Origin: Nocardioides sp. CFH 31398
GTDB taxonomy: Bacteria; Actinomycetota; Actinomycetes; Propionibacteriales; Nocardioidaceae
Reading direction: 5' to 3'
Length of the DNA: 64,000 nucleotides
Assembly: GCF_022436705.1 (NCBI RefSeq)
Contig: NZ_JAKUHT010000005.1
Location: 391,396 to 455,395 of the forward strand
The notes below the pieces were generated by a model. That model was not told where the DNA came from, ran no database searches, and saw nothing but the letters and a program-made list of their open reading frames with translations. Shown one piece after another: positions 16,893 through 25,296 of this stretch. Position 1 is the stretch's first letter; each line of letters begins with the position of its first letter. The translations under genes and the position numbers were made by a program.

Positions 16893-16931
16893 CCCGGGGT
16901 GGCGCTCCCCCGCGGGACGTCGTACCGTGTT

Positions 16932-16958
16932 GATGGAACGAAACGGTTTCGTTCCATC
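16932..16958. promoter_or_regulatory. 27-bp perfect palindrome, candidate TetR operator
   Basis: Arms GATGGAACGAAAC (16932-16944) and GTTTCGTTCCATC (16946-16958) are perfectly complementary around a single central G. The element ends 16 bp before the TetR ATG at 16975, so it almost certainly mediates autoregulation of the TetR-efflux operon. Chance occurrence of 13 paired bases is negligible. Confidence 0.85.
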
Positions 16959-16974
16959 GAGTGGTAGGGGTCAC

Positions 16975-17622
16975 ATGACGCCGGGCGAGGTCGACACCGA
17001 GGAGCGGACCGTCCGTCCGCGGGTGGCCGGCGAGCGTGAGCAGGAGATCCTCGACGCCGCCCTGACCGTCCTGGCCGACGTCGGCTACGACCGGCTCACG
17101 ATGGACGCCGTCGCCGTGGCGGCCCGGGCCTCCAAGGCCACGCTGTACCGGCGGTGGGCCGCCAAGCCGGAGCTCGTGATCGAGGCGCTGCTGTCGCAGA
17201 AGGCCACGCCGGAGCCGGTCGACACCGGCAGCCTGCGGGGCGACCTGCTGGCGATGTTCTGCACCCCCGGCGGTCTCACCGACAGCCGCCAGGCCGCGGT
17301 GATGAGCAGCGTGATCACCGCCATCGGCCGCGACCCCGAGTTCGCCGCCGCGTTCCGACGCGACTTCGTCGGCCCCAAGGCCGACCTCGTCGTCCGCGTC
17401 TTCCGCCGCGCGCAGCACCGCGGCGAGCTGCACCCCGACGCCGACGTCGACCTGCTCGCCACCGCCCTGCCCGGGATCGTCCTGCACCGCCGCTTCTTCC
17501 TCGGCGAGAAGCCGGACGAGGCCCTGGTCACCCAGGTCCTCGACCACCTCGTGCTCCCCGCCGCCACGCACGGACCCGTCACCCACGCCACCGCCACCAC
17601 AGAACCGAAGGACACCCCGTGA
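16975..17622 (+). CDS. TetR/AcrR-family transcriptional regulator
   Basis: A 215-aa repressor-type protein. The N-terminal HTH is EILDAALTVLADVGYDRLTM with DAVAVAARASKATLYRRWA, where KATLYRRW is the recognition helix. The C-terminal part resembles the TetR_C_11/16 group (GLTDSRQAAVMSSVITAIGR). It is followed by a DHA2 efflux pump whose GTG overlaps its TGA by 4 nt. The upstream 27-bp palindrome should be its operator. The ATG at 16975 is preferred because the earlier in-frame ATG lies inside the palindrome. Confidence 0.92.
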   Translation: MTPGEVDTEERTVRPRVAGEREQEILDAALTVLADVGYDRLTMDAVAVAARASKATLYRRWAAKPELVIEALLSQKATPEPVDTGSLRGDLLAMFCTPGGLTDSRQAAVMSSVITAIGRDPEFAAAFRRDFVGPKADLVVRVFRRAQHRGELHPDADVDLLATALPGIVLHRRFFLGEKPDEALVTQVLDHLVLPAATHGPVTHATATTEPKDTP

Positions 17623-19283
17623 CCGACATCGCCTCGTCGCAGCCCAGCGCGGCCGACGACGTACCGACCTCCACCGAGGGGGACGAGAAGGACCTCCACC
17701 TCGGGTGGGCCCTCGTGCTGATCTCGCTGGCCCAGCTGATGGTCGTCCTCGACGGCACCATCACGAACATCGCCCTGCCGTTCATCGGCACCGACCTCGG
17801 CATCGACCAGGCCAACCTGTCCTGGATCGTCACCGGCTACGCGCTCGCCTTCGGCGGCCTGCTGCTCCTCGGCGGGCGGCTCGGCGACCTCTACGGACGC
17901 CGCCGCATCTTCGCCACCGGCCTCGTCGTGTTCGCGATCGCGTCTCTGCTCGGCGGCTTCGCGCAGAACGAGGCGATGCTCCTGGGCTCGCGCGCCCTGC
18001 AGGGCCTCGGCGCCGCGATGGCCGCCCCCGCCGCCCTGGCGCTGATCACCACCACCTTCCCGGCCGGACCCGCCCGCAACCGCGCCTTCGCCGTGTACGC
18101 CGCGATGTCGGGCGCCGGCGCCGCCGTCGGCCTGATCCTCGGTGGCTACCTCACCGGCCTCGACTCCTTCGTGGGCGTCGAGATGTCCGGCTGGCGGCTG
18201 ACCTTCCTCATCAACACCCCCATCGGCCTCGCCGCGGCGTTCCTGGCCCCCCGCTTCCTCCGTGAGTCCGAGGCACGACCCGGTCAGATGGACATCCCGG
18301 GCGCCGTCACCGGCACCCTGGGCCTCGTCGGGCTGGTCTACGGGCTCACCCGAGCGGGCGACGAGCGGTACGGCTGGGGCGACACCTGGACCCTCGCCAG
18401 CCTCGGCGCCGGAGTCGCGCTGCTCGTGCTGTTCGTCGTCCTGGAGTCGCGCCGCGAGCACGCCCTGCTGCCGATCCGCATCTTCCGCAACCGCACCCGG
18501 GCCGCCAGCTTCGTCGCGATGCTCGTCGCGCCGGCGGCGATGTTCGCGATGTTCTACTTCCTCAGCCTGTTCATCCAACAGGTCGTGGGCTACTCCTCGC
18601 TGCGCACCGGCTTCGCCTTCCTGCCCTTCTCGGTCGGCATCGTGATCGGCGCCGGCCTGTCGTCCAACCTGGTCAACCGCATCGACCCGCGCTGGATCGC
18701 CGGCGTCGGCACGCTGCTCGCCGCAGCCGCGCTGTTCATGTTCTCCCGTCTCGACGTCGCCGACACCCCGCGCGAGGTGCTGGGCGCCCTCGCCGCGGGC
18801 GACCCGGCCGGCGCCGACATCAACTACTGGGCGCACCTGCTGCCGTGGATCGTCCTCATGGCGGTCGGCATGGGCATGACGTTCGTGCCGCTCACGCTCA
18901 CCGCGGTGCACCACGTGCGCGCCGAGGACTCGGGCATCGGCTCCGGCGTGCTCAACACCATGCAGCAGATCGGCGGCGCCCTCGGGCTCGCGGCGCTGAG
19001 CACGGTGGCGCTGGCCTACACGAACGACCGCGAGGACGCCGTCCGCGCACCGCTCGAGGCCGGCCTCGCCCAGGGCGGCGTCGACCCGTCGGCGCTCGTC
19101 CCCGGCACCAACCTGAGCCTCCTCGACGCGGCGACCTTCCAGGCGTCGTTCACCGAGGGCGCCACCCACGCGTTCCTCATCGGGTCGTTCATGATGCTGC
19201 TGGCCTCCGCCGTGGTCTGGATCTTCCTGACCGTGAAGCACGACGAGCTCGCCACCGACGGCCCGCCGGTGCACGCCGGCTGA
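17619..19283 (+). CDS. DHA2-family MFS drug/proton antiporter (14 TM)
   Basis: A 554-aa transporter of the 14-helix drug:H+ antiporter family. Helix 1 contains LMVVLDGTITNIALP (the DHA2 D-x-T-I-x-N-x-A-L-P pattern), the helix 2-3 loop is GGRLGDLYGRRRIF (MFS motif A), and helix 5 has GAGAAVGLILGGYL (antiporter motif C). It should export hydrophobic or cationic compounds, EmrB/QacA-like. It is translationally coupled to the TetR gene, so it is presumably induced by its own substrate. An AAGGA ribosome site precedes GTG 17619. Confidence 0.93.
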   Translation: MTDIASSQPSAADDVPTSTEGDEKDLHLGWALVLISLAQLMVVLDGTITNIALPFIGTDLGIDQANLSWIVTGYALAFGGLLLLGGRLGDLYGRRRIFATGLVVFAIASLLGGFAQNEAMLLGSRALQGLGAAMAAPAALALITTTFPAGPARNRAFAVYAAMSGAGAAVGLILGGYLTGLDSFVGVEMSGWRLTFLINTPIGLAAAFLAPRFLRESEARPGQMDIPGAVTGTLGLVGLVYGLTRAGDERYGWGDTWTLASLGAGVALLVLFVVLESRREHALLPIRIFRNRTRAASFVAMLVAPAAMFAMFYFLSLFIQQVVGYSSLRTGFAFLPFSVGIVIGAGLSSNLVNRIDPRWIAGVGTLLAAAALFMFSRLDVADTPREVLGALAAGDPAGADINYWAHLLPWIVLMAVGMGMTFVPLTLTAVHHVRAEDSGIGSGVLNTMQQIGGALGLAALSTVALAYTNDREDAVRAPLEAGLAQGGVDPSALVPGTNLSLLDAATFQASFTEGATHAFLIGSFMMLLASAVVWIFLTVKHDELATDGPPVHAG

Positions 19284-19306
19284 CCTGCTCCGACCGGATC
19301 TGTGGC

Positions 19307-19336
19307 GGACATGACCCCGAATCCGGGGTCATGTCC
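19307..19336. terminator. Strong hairpin terminator after the efflux gene
   Basis: GGACATGACCCCG (19307-19319) pairs perfectly with CGGGGTCATGTCC (19324-19336) around AATC, 23 nt after the transporter stop. No U-tract follows; instead a homopolymer tract begins. Confidence 0.7.
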
Positions 19337-19339
19337 CGC

Positions 19340-19404
19340 GGGGGCCCCACCCCCCCCCCGGGGGGGGGCCCCCCCCCCCCCCCCGGCGGCCCCCCCCCCC
19401 CCCC
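19340..19404. repeat. Poly-C / poly-G homopolymer tract
   Basis: Successive runs of 10 C, 9 G, 16 C, GGCGG and 15 C lie between the efflux terminator and the next promoter. The run lengths are far outside anything else in the window. The tract is non-coding as far as I can judge. It may be hypermutable or a sequencing/assembly artefact. Confidence 0.9.
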
Positions 19405-19487
19405 ACACATGGCTCCGTGAACTCACGACCGCCGAGGTGCACACACCGGGGCTAGGTTGGCGGGCACCCGAGCCCGAGGAGACAACC

Positions 19488-20588
19488 GTGAAGGTCACCG
19501 CCGCCGTCGTGCCCAGCAAGGGCGAGCCGCTCGTGATGCAGGAGCTCGAGCTCGACGACCCACGACCCGGTGAGGTGCGGGTCAGGATGGCGGCGAGCGG
19601 GATCTGCCACACCGACGCGATCGTGCGGGACCAGTGGTACGAGGTGCCGCTGCCCGCCGTCCTCGGCCACGAGGGCGCCGGCGTCGTCGAGGCCGTCGGC
19701 GAGGGCGTCAGCCGTGTCGGGGTGGGCGACCACGTCGTCATGAGCTTCGCGAGCTGCGGGCAGTGCGACCTCTGCCTGAGCGGGCACCCGGCGTACTGCG
19801 CCTCCTTCTACGACCTCAACTTCTCCGGACGCCGCCCCGACGGCAGCGCGGCGTACACCGGGGACGACGGCGGGACCGTCACGTCGCACTTCTTCGGCCA
19901 GTCCTCGTTCGCGACGCACGCGAACGTCTACGAGCGCTGCCTGGTGAAGGTCCCCGACACCGCTCCCCTCGAGCTGCTCGCCCCCCTGGGCTGCGGCATC
20001 CAGACCGGGGCGGGCGCGATCCTCAACCGGTTGGACCCGCCCGCCGGGTCCAGCGTGGTCGTCTTCGGGGCGGGCGCGGTCGGGATGGCCGCGGTCCTCG
20101 CGGCCGTGGTCGCCGAGGCCGGCACCGTCGTCGCCGTCGACCCGGTCGCCTCGCGCCGCGCGTTCGCCGAGGAGCTCGGAGCCACCCACACCGTCGACCC
20201 CACGGACGGCGACCCCGTCGAGCGGATCCGCGAGATCACCGGCGGCGGGGCGGACTTCGCCCTCGACACCACCGGCGTCCCGGCGGTGTTCCGGCAGCTG
20301 TCCGACTGCCTCGGCACCCTCGGCCACGGCGCCATGGTCGGCGCGACCACGCCCGGCACCGAGGGCGCCGTCGACATCGGCACCACGCTGCTGTCCGGCC
20401 AGACGCTGCACATGGTCATCGAGGGCGACGCCGTCCCGCAGGTCTTCGTGCCGCGGCTCATCAGCCTCTACGAGCAGGGCCGCTTCCCGTTCGACCGGCT
20501 CGTGGAGCACTTCGACTTCGCCGACATCAACGACGGCTTCGCCGCGAGCGAGTCCGGCGAGGTGCTGAAGCCGGTCGTCCGGTACTGA
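19488..20588 (+). CDS. NAD-dependent zinc alcohol dehydrogenase (aryl-alcohol dehydrogenase type)
   Basis: A 366-aa medium-chain dehydrogenase of the class III/aryl-alcohol group. Catalytic zinc: ASGICHTDAIV and LGHEGAG. Structural zinc: SCGQCDLCLSGHPAYC. The 'LGCGIQTGAGAILN' segment and the Rossmann VVVFGAGAVGMAA are typical of benzyl-alcohol dehydrogenases. GTG 19488 has GAGGAG 7 nt upstream; an apparent longer ORF would translate the homopolymer tract into Pro runs and is not credible. It may form a unit with the downstream OmdA-type gene (12-bp gap). Confidence 0.9.
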   Translation: MKVTAAVVPSKGEPLVMQELELDDPRPGEVRVRMAASGICHTDAIVRDQWYEVPLPAVLGHEGAGVVEAVGEGVSRVGVGDHVVMSFASCGQCDLCLSGHPAYCASFYDLNFSGRRPDGSAAYTGDDGGTVTSHFFGQSSFATHANVYERCLVKVPDTAPLELLAPLGCGIQTGAGAILNRLDPPAGSSVVVFGAGAVGMAAVLAAVVAEAGTVVAVDPVASRRAFAEELGATHTVDPTDGDPVERIREITGGGADFALDTTGVPAVFRQLSDCLGTLGHGAMVGATTPGTEGAVDIGTTLLSGQTLHMVIEGDAVPQVFVPRLISLYEQGRFPFDRLVEHFDFADINDGFAASESGEVLKPVVRY

Positions 20589-20600
20589 CAGGACGACGAC

Positions 20601-21053
20601 GTGGGCTCACCGACCGTGCAGACCTTCACCACGACGCTCGAGGCCACCGGCGGCAACAACGTCGGCATCGTCGTGCCCGACGCGGTGCTGGAGGCGCTGG
20701 GGCGCGGCAAGCGCGTGCCGGTGCGGGCCACCGTCGACGGCTACACGTGGACGACGACGACCGGGTCGACGGGCGGTCGCGTGCTCGTCTCCTTCAACGC
20801 CGAGACGCGGAGGGCGACCGGGCGCGGCGCAGGCGACGAGGTCGAGGTCCGCCTCGAGGTGGACGACGCCCCGCGCACCGTCGAGGTCCCCGAGGCGCTC
20901 GCCGCCGCGCTGGACGCGCAGCCCGGGGCCCGGGCGGCCTTCGACGCGCTCGCGCCGAGCAGGCGCAGGGCCCACGCCCAGGCCGTGGCGTCGGCGAAGG
21001 CCGAGGCCACCCGCGACCGGCGGATCGCGGCGGTGCTGGAGTCGTTGGCCTAG
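20601..21053 (+). CDS. DUF1905 / YdeI-OmdA family protein
   Basis: A 150-aa protein. Residues 1-90 match the DUF1905 beta-barrel pattern (FTTTLEATGGNNVGIVVPDA, then RATGRGAGDEVEVRLEVDD). The C-terminal part (VPEALAAALDAQPGARAAF, then LAPSRRRAHAQAVASAKAEA) matches the bacteriocin-protection YdeI/OmdA-like helical domain. Biochemical role is unknown for most members. It starts at GTG 20601, 12 bp after the alcohol dehydrogenase. Its TAG overlaps the opposing flavoprotein's stop by four bases (CTAG). Confidence 0.8.
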   Translation: MGSPTVQTFTTTLEATGGNNVGIVVPDAVLEALGRGKRVPVRATVDGYTWTTTTGSTGGRVLVSFNAETRRATGRGAGDEVEVRLEVDDAPRTVEVPEALAAALDAQPGARAAFDALAPSRRRAHAQAVASAKAEATRDRRIAAVLESLA

Positions 21054-22318
21054 TCCGACGGACCGGCCGGGCGCCGGGCCCAGCCGGGCACCCGCTCGGG
21101 ACGGGGTCCGACCCCGATCAGGGTGGCGGGCACGCGGGTGAGCGCCGGCAGCCGGCGGACCAGCCGGACCAGGGGCGCGGGCAGACCCTCGACGTGTCCC
21201 GCGACGGCCGGCTCGATCAGGCGGCGGTGCAGGACCCGCTGCAGCGTCTGGATCGCGACGGTCGGCATCCGGCGCCTCCGCTCGACGGCGGCCACGGCGG
21301 CGGTCGGCCACGCACCGCGGGAGAAGGCGCCCGTGCGCAGCGGCGTGGCGAGGAGCCGGGCGGCGGCGATCGCGTCCTGGATCGCGAGGTTGACCCCGAC
21401 CCCGCCGACCGGCGACATCGCGTGGGCCGCGTCGCCCAGGCACAGCACGCCCGGCGCCGCCCAGCGCCGCAGCCGGTCGAGGCGCACGTCGAGCACCTTC
21501 ACCTCGTCGAGGGACTCCACGGCGGCGAGGTCGCCGGCGAGCTCCGGCACGATCGCCGCGATGCGCCGGCGGAACGCGTCGAGACCCTCCGCGCGGAGCT
21601 CCGCGTCGCGGCCCTTCCGGTCGAGGTACGCCGCCTGCAGGTAGCCGCGGCGCGGGATCCCGATCAGCACGCCCGCCGGCGTCAGGCGCGGCACCAGCGA
21701 CCCCGCCACGCGGTGCCGCGTGGGGATGCGGAACCACCAGACGTCGAAGCCGACCCTGAACGAGCGGACGGCGAGCCCGGAGGCCTCCCGCACCACCGAG
21801 GTGCGGCCGTCGCACGCGACCACGAGGTCGGCGGCCAGGCTGCCGGGGCCCGTCGGGGCGTCGTACGCCACGCCCGTCACGCGGCCGGCGGGACCGCCCT
21901 CGCGGAGCAACCCGGTGACGGCGTGCTCGCGGCGCAGCGTGAACGTCGGCTCGGCGGCGGCGGCGTCCGCGAGGAGGTCGAGCAGGTCCCACTGAGGCAC
22001 CATCGCGACGTAGGGGTGCGGCTCGCGCAGCCGGCCGAAGTCCGCCATGACGACGTCGCCGGACGGCGTCGGGACCGCGACCTGCCGCAGCCGCGTCTGC
22101 GGCAGCGCGTCGAACCGCTCGAACAGCCCGAGGTCCTCGAGCGCGGTCAGCGTGGAGGGGTGGACGGTGTCCCCGCGGAAGTCGCGGAGGAAGTCGGCGT
22201 GCTTCTCCAGCACGGTGACCTCGACGCCCGCGCGGGCCAGCAGCAGCGCGAGCACGAGCCCCGCCGGGCCGCCGCCGACGACCGCGCAGGTGGTGCGCTC
22301 CCCCTCCCCGGCGTCCAC
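21050..22318 (-). CDS. FAD-dependent aromatic hydroxylase-type monooxygenase (UbiH/PHBH fold)
   Basis: A 422-aa group A flavoprotein monooxygenase. FAD GxGxxG motif: CAVVGGGPAGLVLALLLARA (near residue 12). NAD(P)/FAD DG motif: LVVACDGRTSVVREASG. FAD ribityl-binding GD motif: GVLCLGDAAHAMSPVGGVGV. Such enzymes hydroxylate phenolic or polyketide substrates with NAD(P)H and O2; substrate unknown. GTG 22318 is one base after the stop of the upstream AhpD-like gene, with CGAGG as ribosome site, so the pair is an operon. Confidence 0.88.
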   Translation of the reverse strand: MDAGEGERTTCAVVGGGPAGLVLALLLARAGVEVTVLEKHADFLRDFRGDTVHPSTLTALEDLGLFERFDALPQTRLRQVAVPTPSGDVVMADFGRLREPHPYVAMVPQWDLLDLLADAAAAEPTFTLRREHAVTGLLREGGPAGRVTGVAYDAPTGPGSLAADLVVACDGRTSVVREASGLAVRSFRVGFDVWWFRIPTRHRVAGSLVPRLTPAGVLIGIPRRGYLQAAYLDRKGRDAELRAEGLDAFRRRIAAIVPELAGDLAAVESLDEVKVLDVRLDRLRRWAAPGVLCLGDAAHAMSPVGGVGVNLAIQDAIAAARLLATPLRTGAFSRGAWPTAAVAAVERRRRMPTVAIQTLQRVLHRRLIEPAVAGHVEGLPAPLVRLVRRLPALTRVPATLIGVGPRPERVPGWARRPAGPSD

Positions 22319-22319
22319 C

Positions 22320-22907
22320 TCAGGACCTCGGCACCCGGCCCAGCAGGTAGAACTCCGGGTTGGGCCGGATGTTCGCGACGTTCGCGAGCCGGTTCGACAT
22401 GCCGAAGAACCCGGCGATCGCGGCGATGTCCCAGACGTCCGCCTCGGTGAAGCCGTGACCGGCGAGGGTGGCGAAGTCACCCTCCCCCACGTCGTACGAC
22501 GCGGTGGTGACCTTCACGGCGAAGTCGAGCATCGCGCGCTGGCGCTCGGTGATGTCGGCCTTGCGGTGGTTGACCGCGACCTGGTCGGCGACCAGCGGGT
22601 CCTTCGCGCGGACGCGGAGGATCGCGCCGTGGGCGACCACGCAGTACTGGCAGCGGTTGAGGTTGGAGGTCGCGACCACGATCATCTCGCGGTCGGCCTT
22701 CGACAGGTTGCCGTCGGACTCCATGAGGGCGTCGTGGTAGGCGACGAAGGCCCGGAACTCCGCGGGCCGGTGGGCGAGCGCGAGGAAGACGTGGGGGACG
22801 AAGCCCGACTTCTCCGCCACGGCGAGGATGGTCTCGCGGACGTCGGCCGGCACGTCGGCGAGGTCGGGCACGGGGAAACGGCTGACGCTCGGGTCGCGGT
22901 CGGTCAT
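22320..22907 (-). CDS. Carboxymuconolactone decarboxylase / AhpD-like peroxidase-related protein
   Basis: A 195-aa all-helical protein. The AhpD-type redox motif is NRCQYCVVAHG with Cys86 and Cys89, followed by His. The arrangement and length fit the 'uncharacterised peroxidase-related' subgroup (AhpD core with KADREMIVVATS just before the cysteines). It probably acts as a cytosolic alkylhydroperoxidase or thiol relay. Start ATG 22907 lies 90 bp from the divergent GH3 gene. It is cotranscribed with the downstream hydroxylase and may remove peroxide from uncoupled turnover, which is inference. Confidence 0.86.
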   Translation of the reverse strand: MTDRDPSVSRFPVPDLADVPADVRETILAVAEKSGFVPHVFLALAHRPAEFRAFVAYHDALMESDGNLSKADREMIVVATSNLNRCQYCVVAHGAILRVRAKDPLVADQVAVNHRKADITERQRAMLDFAVKVTTASYDVGEGDFATLAGHGFTEADVWDIAAIAGFFGMSNRLANVANIRPNPEFYLLGRVPRS

Positions 22908-22997
22908 GACGTCTCCTCGCGGTCGGGATGTGCCGGCCCGGGCACGATAGGCCCGACCGCCCCCTCCGGCTCCGGCCGGACGACGCGAGGAGCACCC

Positions 22998-25244
22998 GTG
23001 GCCCACCCAGCGCTCTCCCGGCTCACCCTCGAGGAGAAGGCGGGGCTGCTGTCCGGCGCCTCGTTCTGGCGCACCCGCGGGGTCGAGCACGCCGGGGTCG
23101 AGGCCGCCGTCCTCACCGACGGCCCGCACGGCGTCCGGCTGCAGCGCGGGGCCGGCGACCACCTGGGCCTGGACGACAGCGAGCCCGCGACGAGCTTCCC
23201 CACCGCCGCGGCGACCGGCTCGTCGTGGGACCCCGACCTGCTGCGGGAGATGGGCGCCGCCCTCGGGCGGGAGGCGCGGGCGCTGGGCGTCGACGTGCTG
23301 CTCGGGCCCGGGGTCAACCTCAAGCGGTCGCCGCTGTGCGGGCGCAACTTCGAGTACGTCGCCGAGGACCCGCTGCTCGCCGGCGTCCTCGGGGCGGCGT
23401 GGGTGGAGGGCGTGCAGGCCCAGGGCGTGGGCGCCTCGGTGAAGCACTTCGCCGCCAACAACCAGGAGACCGACCGGATGCGGGTGTCCGTCGAGGTCGA
23501 CGAGCGGACGCTCCGCGAGACCTACCTGCCCGCCTTCGAGCGGGTGGTCACGCAGGCGTGGCCCGCCACCGTGATGTGCTCCTACAACCGGGTCAACGGC
23601 ACGTACGCCTCGCAGCACCCCTGGCTGCTCACCGACGTGCTGCGCGACGAGTGGGGCTTCGACGGGTACGTCGTGTCCGACTGGGGCGCCGTCGTCGACC
23701 CCGTCGCGGCCGTCGCCGCCGGGCTGGACCTCGAGATGCCCGGCACCGGTGGGCGGAGCCCGGCCGCCCTCGTCGCGGCGGTGCGCGCCGGCGCGCTGGA
23801 GGAGGCCGTGCTGGACACCGCGGTCGAGCGGGTCCTCGGCGTCCACGAGCGGCTGCGGGCGGGACGCGCCGGCGAGGTGCCGGCCGTCGACCACGACGCC
23901 CACCACGAGCTCGCCCGTCGGGTCGCGGTGTCGTCGACGGTGCTGCTGTCGAACGACGGCGGGCTGCTGCCGCTCGACCCCGCGTCCGGCGGCACCATCG
24001 CCGTCGTCGGGGAGCTCGCCACCACCCCGCGCTACCAGGGCGCGGGCAGCTCGAAGATCGTCCCGACCCGGCTCGACACCGCCCTGCGCGCGCTGCGGCA
24101 GCGCACGGACCGCGAGGTGCTCTTCCAACCCGGCTACAGCCTCGACCCGGACCCTCGCGACGACGTCGACGAGGACCTCCACGAGGACGCGGTGACCATC
24201 GCCGAGCGCGCGGACGTCGTCCTGCTGTTCCTCGGCCTGCCGCCGCAGGACGAGTCGGAGGGCTTCGACCGCACCCACCTGTCGCTGCCGGCGACGCAGC
24301 TGCGGCTGGCCGAGCGGGTCCTGGCCACCAACCCCCGCACCGTCGTCGTCCTCGCGAACGGCTCGGTCGTGACGCTCGACGGGGCCGTCGGCCGCGCGCC
24401 GGCCCTGCTCGAGACATGGCTGGCCGGGCAGGCGGGCGGGTCGGCGACGGCCGACGTCCTGCTCGGCCGCGACGAGCCGGGCGGGCGGCTCGCCGAGACG
24501 ATCCCCCTGGCGCTGGAGCACACCCCGGCCCACCTGAACTGGCCCGGCAGCGACGGCGTGGTGCGGTACGGCGAGCGGGTGTACGTCGGCTACCGCCACT
24601 ACGACGCCACCGACCGCGAGGTCGCCCGCCCGTTCGGGTTCGGGCTGGGCTACACGACGTTCTCGTACGACGACCTCGTCGTCGAGGTCGACGACCCGGC
24701 CGTGGCGCGGGCCCGGGTCGAGCTGTCGCTCACCAACACCGGTTCGCGCGGGGGCAGCGAGGTCGTGCAGGTCTACGTCGAGGACGTCGAGGCGTCGGTC
24801 GACCGTCCGCCGCGCGAGCTGCGGGCGTTCACCAAGGTCCACCTCGCCCAGGGTGAGCAGCGCACCGTCGTGCTCGACCTCGACGAGCGGGCGTTCGCGT
24901 TCTGGTCGCCCACCGGCTGGCGGGTCGAGCCGGGCACGTTCCGCGTCTGGGTGGGGTCGAGCTCGCGCGACCTGCTGCTGCACGCCGACCTCGAGCTCGC
25001 CGTCCCCGCCCCGGTCGACCGCCTGGACGAGGCCTCCACCCTCGACGAGTGGCTCGCCCACCCCACCGGCGGGCCCGTGGTCCGCGCCGCGCTCGGGGCC
25101 GTGCCCGGCGCCGACGCGATGGTCACCGACCGCGGGACCCGCGCCCTCGTCGGCCCGATCCCGCTGCGGACGCTGCTGGGGATGACGGGCGGCGACACCG
25201 ACCCGGACGCCGCGGTCACGGCGCTGCTGGCGCAGGTGTCGTGA
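22998..25244 (+). CDS. Glycoside hydrolase family 3 (beta-glucosidase type)
   Basis: A 748-aa GH3 enzyme with no signal peptide, so cytoplasmic. Order: TIM-barrel domain (about 1-300) with substrate Asp in VLTDGPHGVRLQ and nucleophile Asp228 in GYVVSDWGAV; alpha/beta sandwich (about 310-540, HELARRVAVSSTVLLSNDGG); C-terminal fibronectin-III-like domain (about 570-680, GGSEVVQVYVEDVEASVDRP); then a short C-terminal helix region. It should release terminal beta-linked glucose or related sugars. GTG 22998 has GAGGAG 6 nt upstream. Stop lies 7 bp before a 41-bp palindrome. Confidence 0.92.
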   Translation: MAHPALSRLTLEEKAGLLSGASFWRTRGVEHAGVEAAVLTDGPHGVRLQRGAGDHLGLDDSEPATSFPTAAATGSSWDPDLLREMGAALGREARALGVDVLLGPGVNLKRSPLCGRNFEYVAEDPLLAGVLGAAWVEGVQAQGVGASVKHFAANNQETDRMRVSVEVDERTLRETYLPAFERVVTQAWPATVMCSYNRVNGTYASQHPWLLTDVLRDEWGFDGYVVSDWGAVVDPVAAVAAGLDLEMPGTGGRSPAALVAAVRAGALEEAVLDTAVERVLGVHERLRAGRAGEVPAVDHDAHHELARRVAVSSTVLLSNDGGLLPLDPASGGTIAVVGELATTPRYQGAGSSKIVPTRLDTALRALRQRTDREVLFQPGYSLDPDPRDDVDEDLHEDAVTIAERADVVLLFLGLPPQDESEGFDRTHLSLPATQLRLAERVLATNPRTVVVLANGSVVTLDGAVGRAPALLETWLAGQAGGSATADVLLGRDEPGGRLAETIPLALEHTPAHLNWPGSDGVVRYGERVYVGYRHYDATDREVARPFGFGLGYTTFSYDDLVVEVDDPAVARARVELSLTNTGSRGGSEVVQVYVEDVEASVDRPPRELRAFTKVHLAQGEQRTVVLDLDERAFAFWSPTGWRVEPGTFRVWVGSSSRDLLLHADLELAVPAPVDRLDEASTLDEWLAHPTGGPVVRAALGAVPGADAMVTDRGTRALVGPIPLRTLLGMTGGDTDPDAAVTALLAQVS

Positions 25245-25251
25245 GCATCGG

Positions 25252-25292
25252 CGGAGGCCATCGGTGTCTCTGAGAGACAACGATCACCTCCG
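25252..25292. repeat. 41-bp palindrome, copy A (3' side of the AbiEi/DUF559 gene)
   Basis: Outer arms CGGAGGCCATCG (25252-25263) and CGATCACCTCCG (25281-25292) pair except at two central positions. Inside them TGTCTCT and AGAGACA pair perfectly around a single G, so nearly the whole 41 nt is one long hairpin. It lies between two convergent stop codons and could be a bidirectional terminator. It shares about 33 of 41 positions with copy B beyond the other end of the gene. Confidence 0.85.
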
Positions 25293-25296
25293 CTGA

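Noticed and set aside
19189..19410. 73-aa minus-strand frame rich in glycine
   Set aside because: Produced by translation of the homopolymer tract; no start signal or coding bias.
22320..25280. 986-aa minus-strand frame over the GH3 gene ending in the AhpD-like protein
   Set aside because: Only the last 195 residues are a real protein, starting at ATG 22907. The rest is antisense to GH3.
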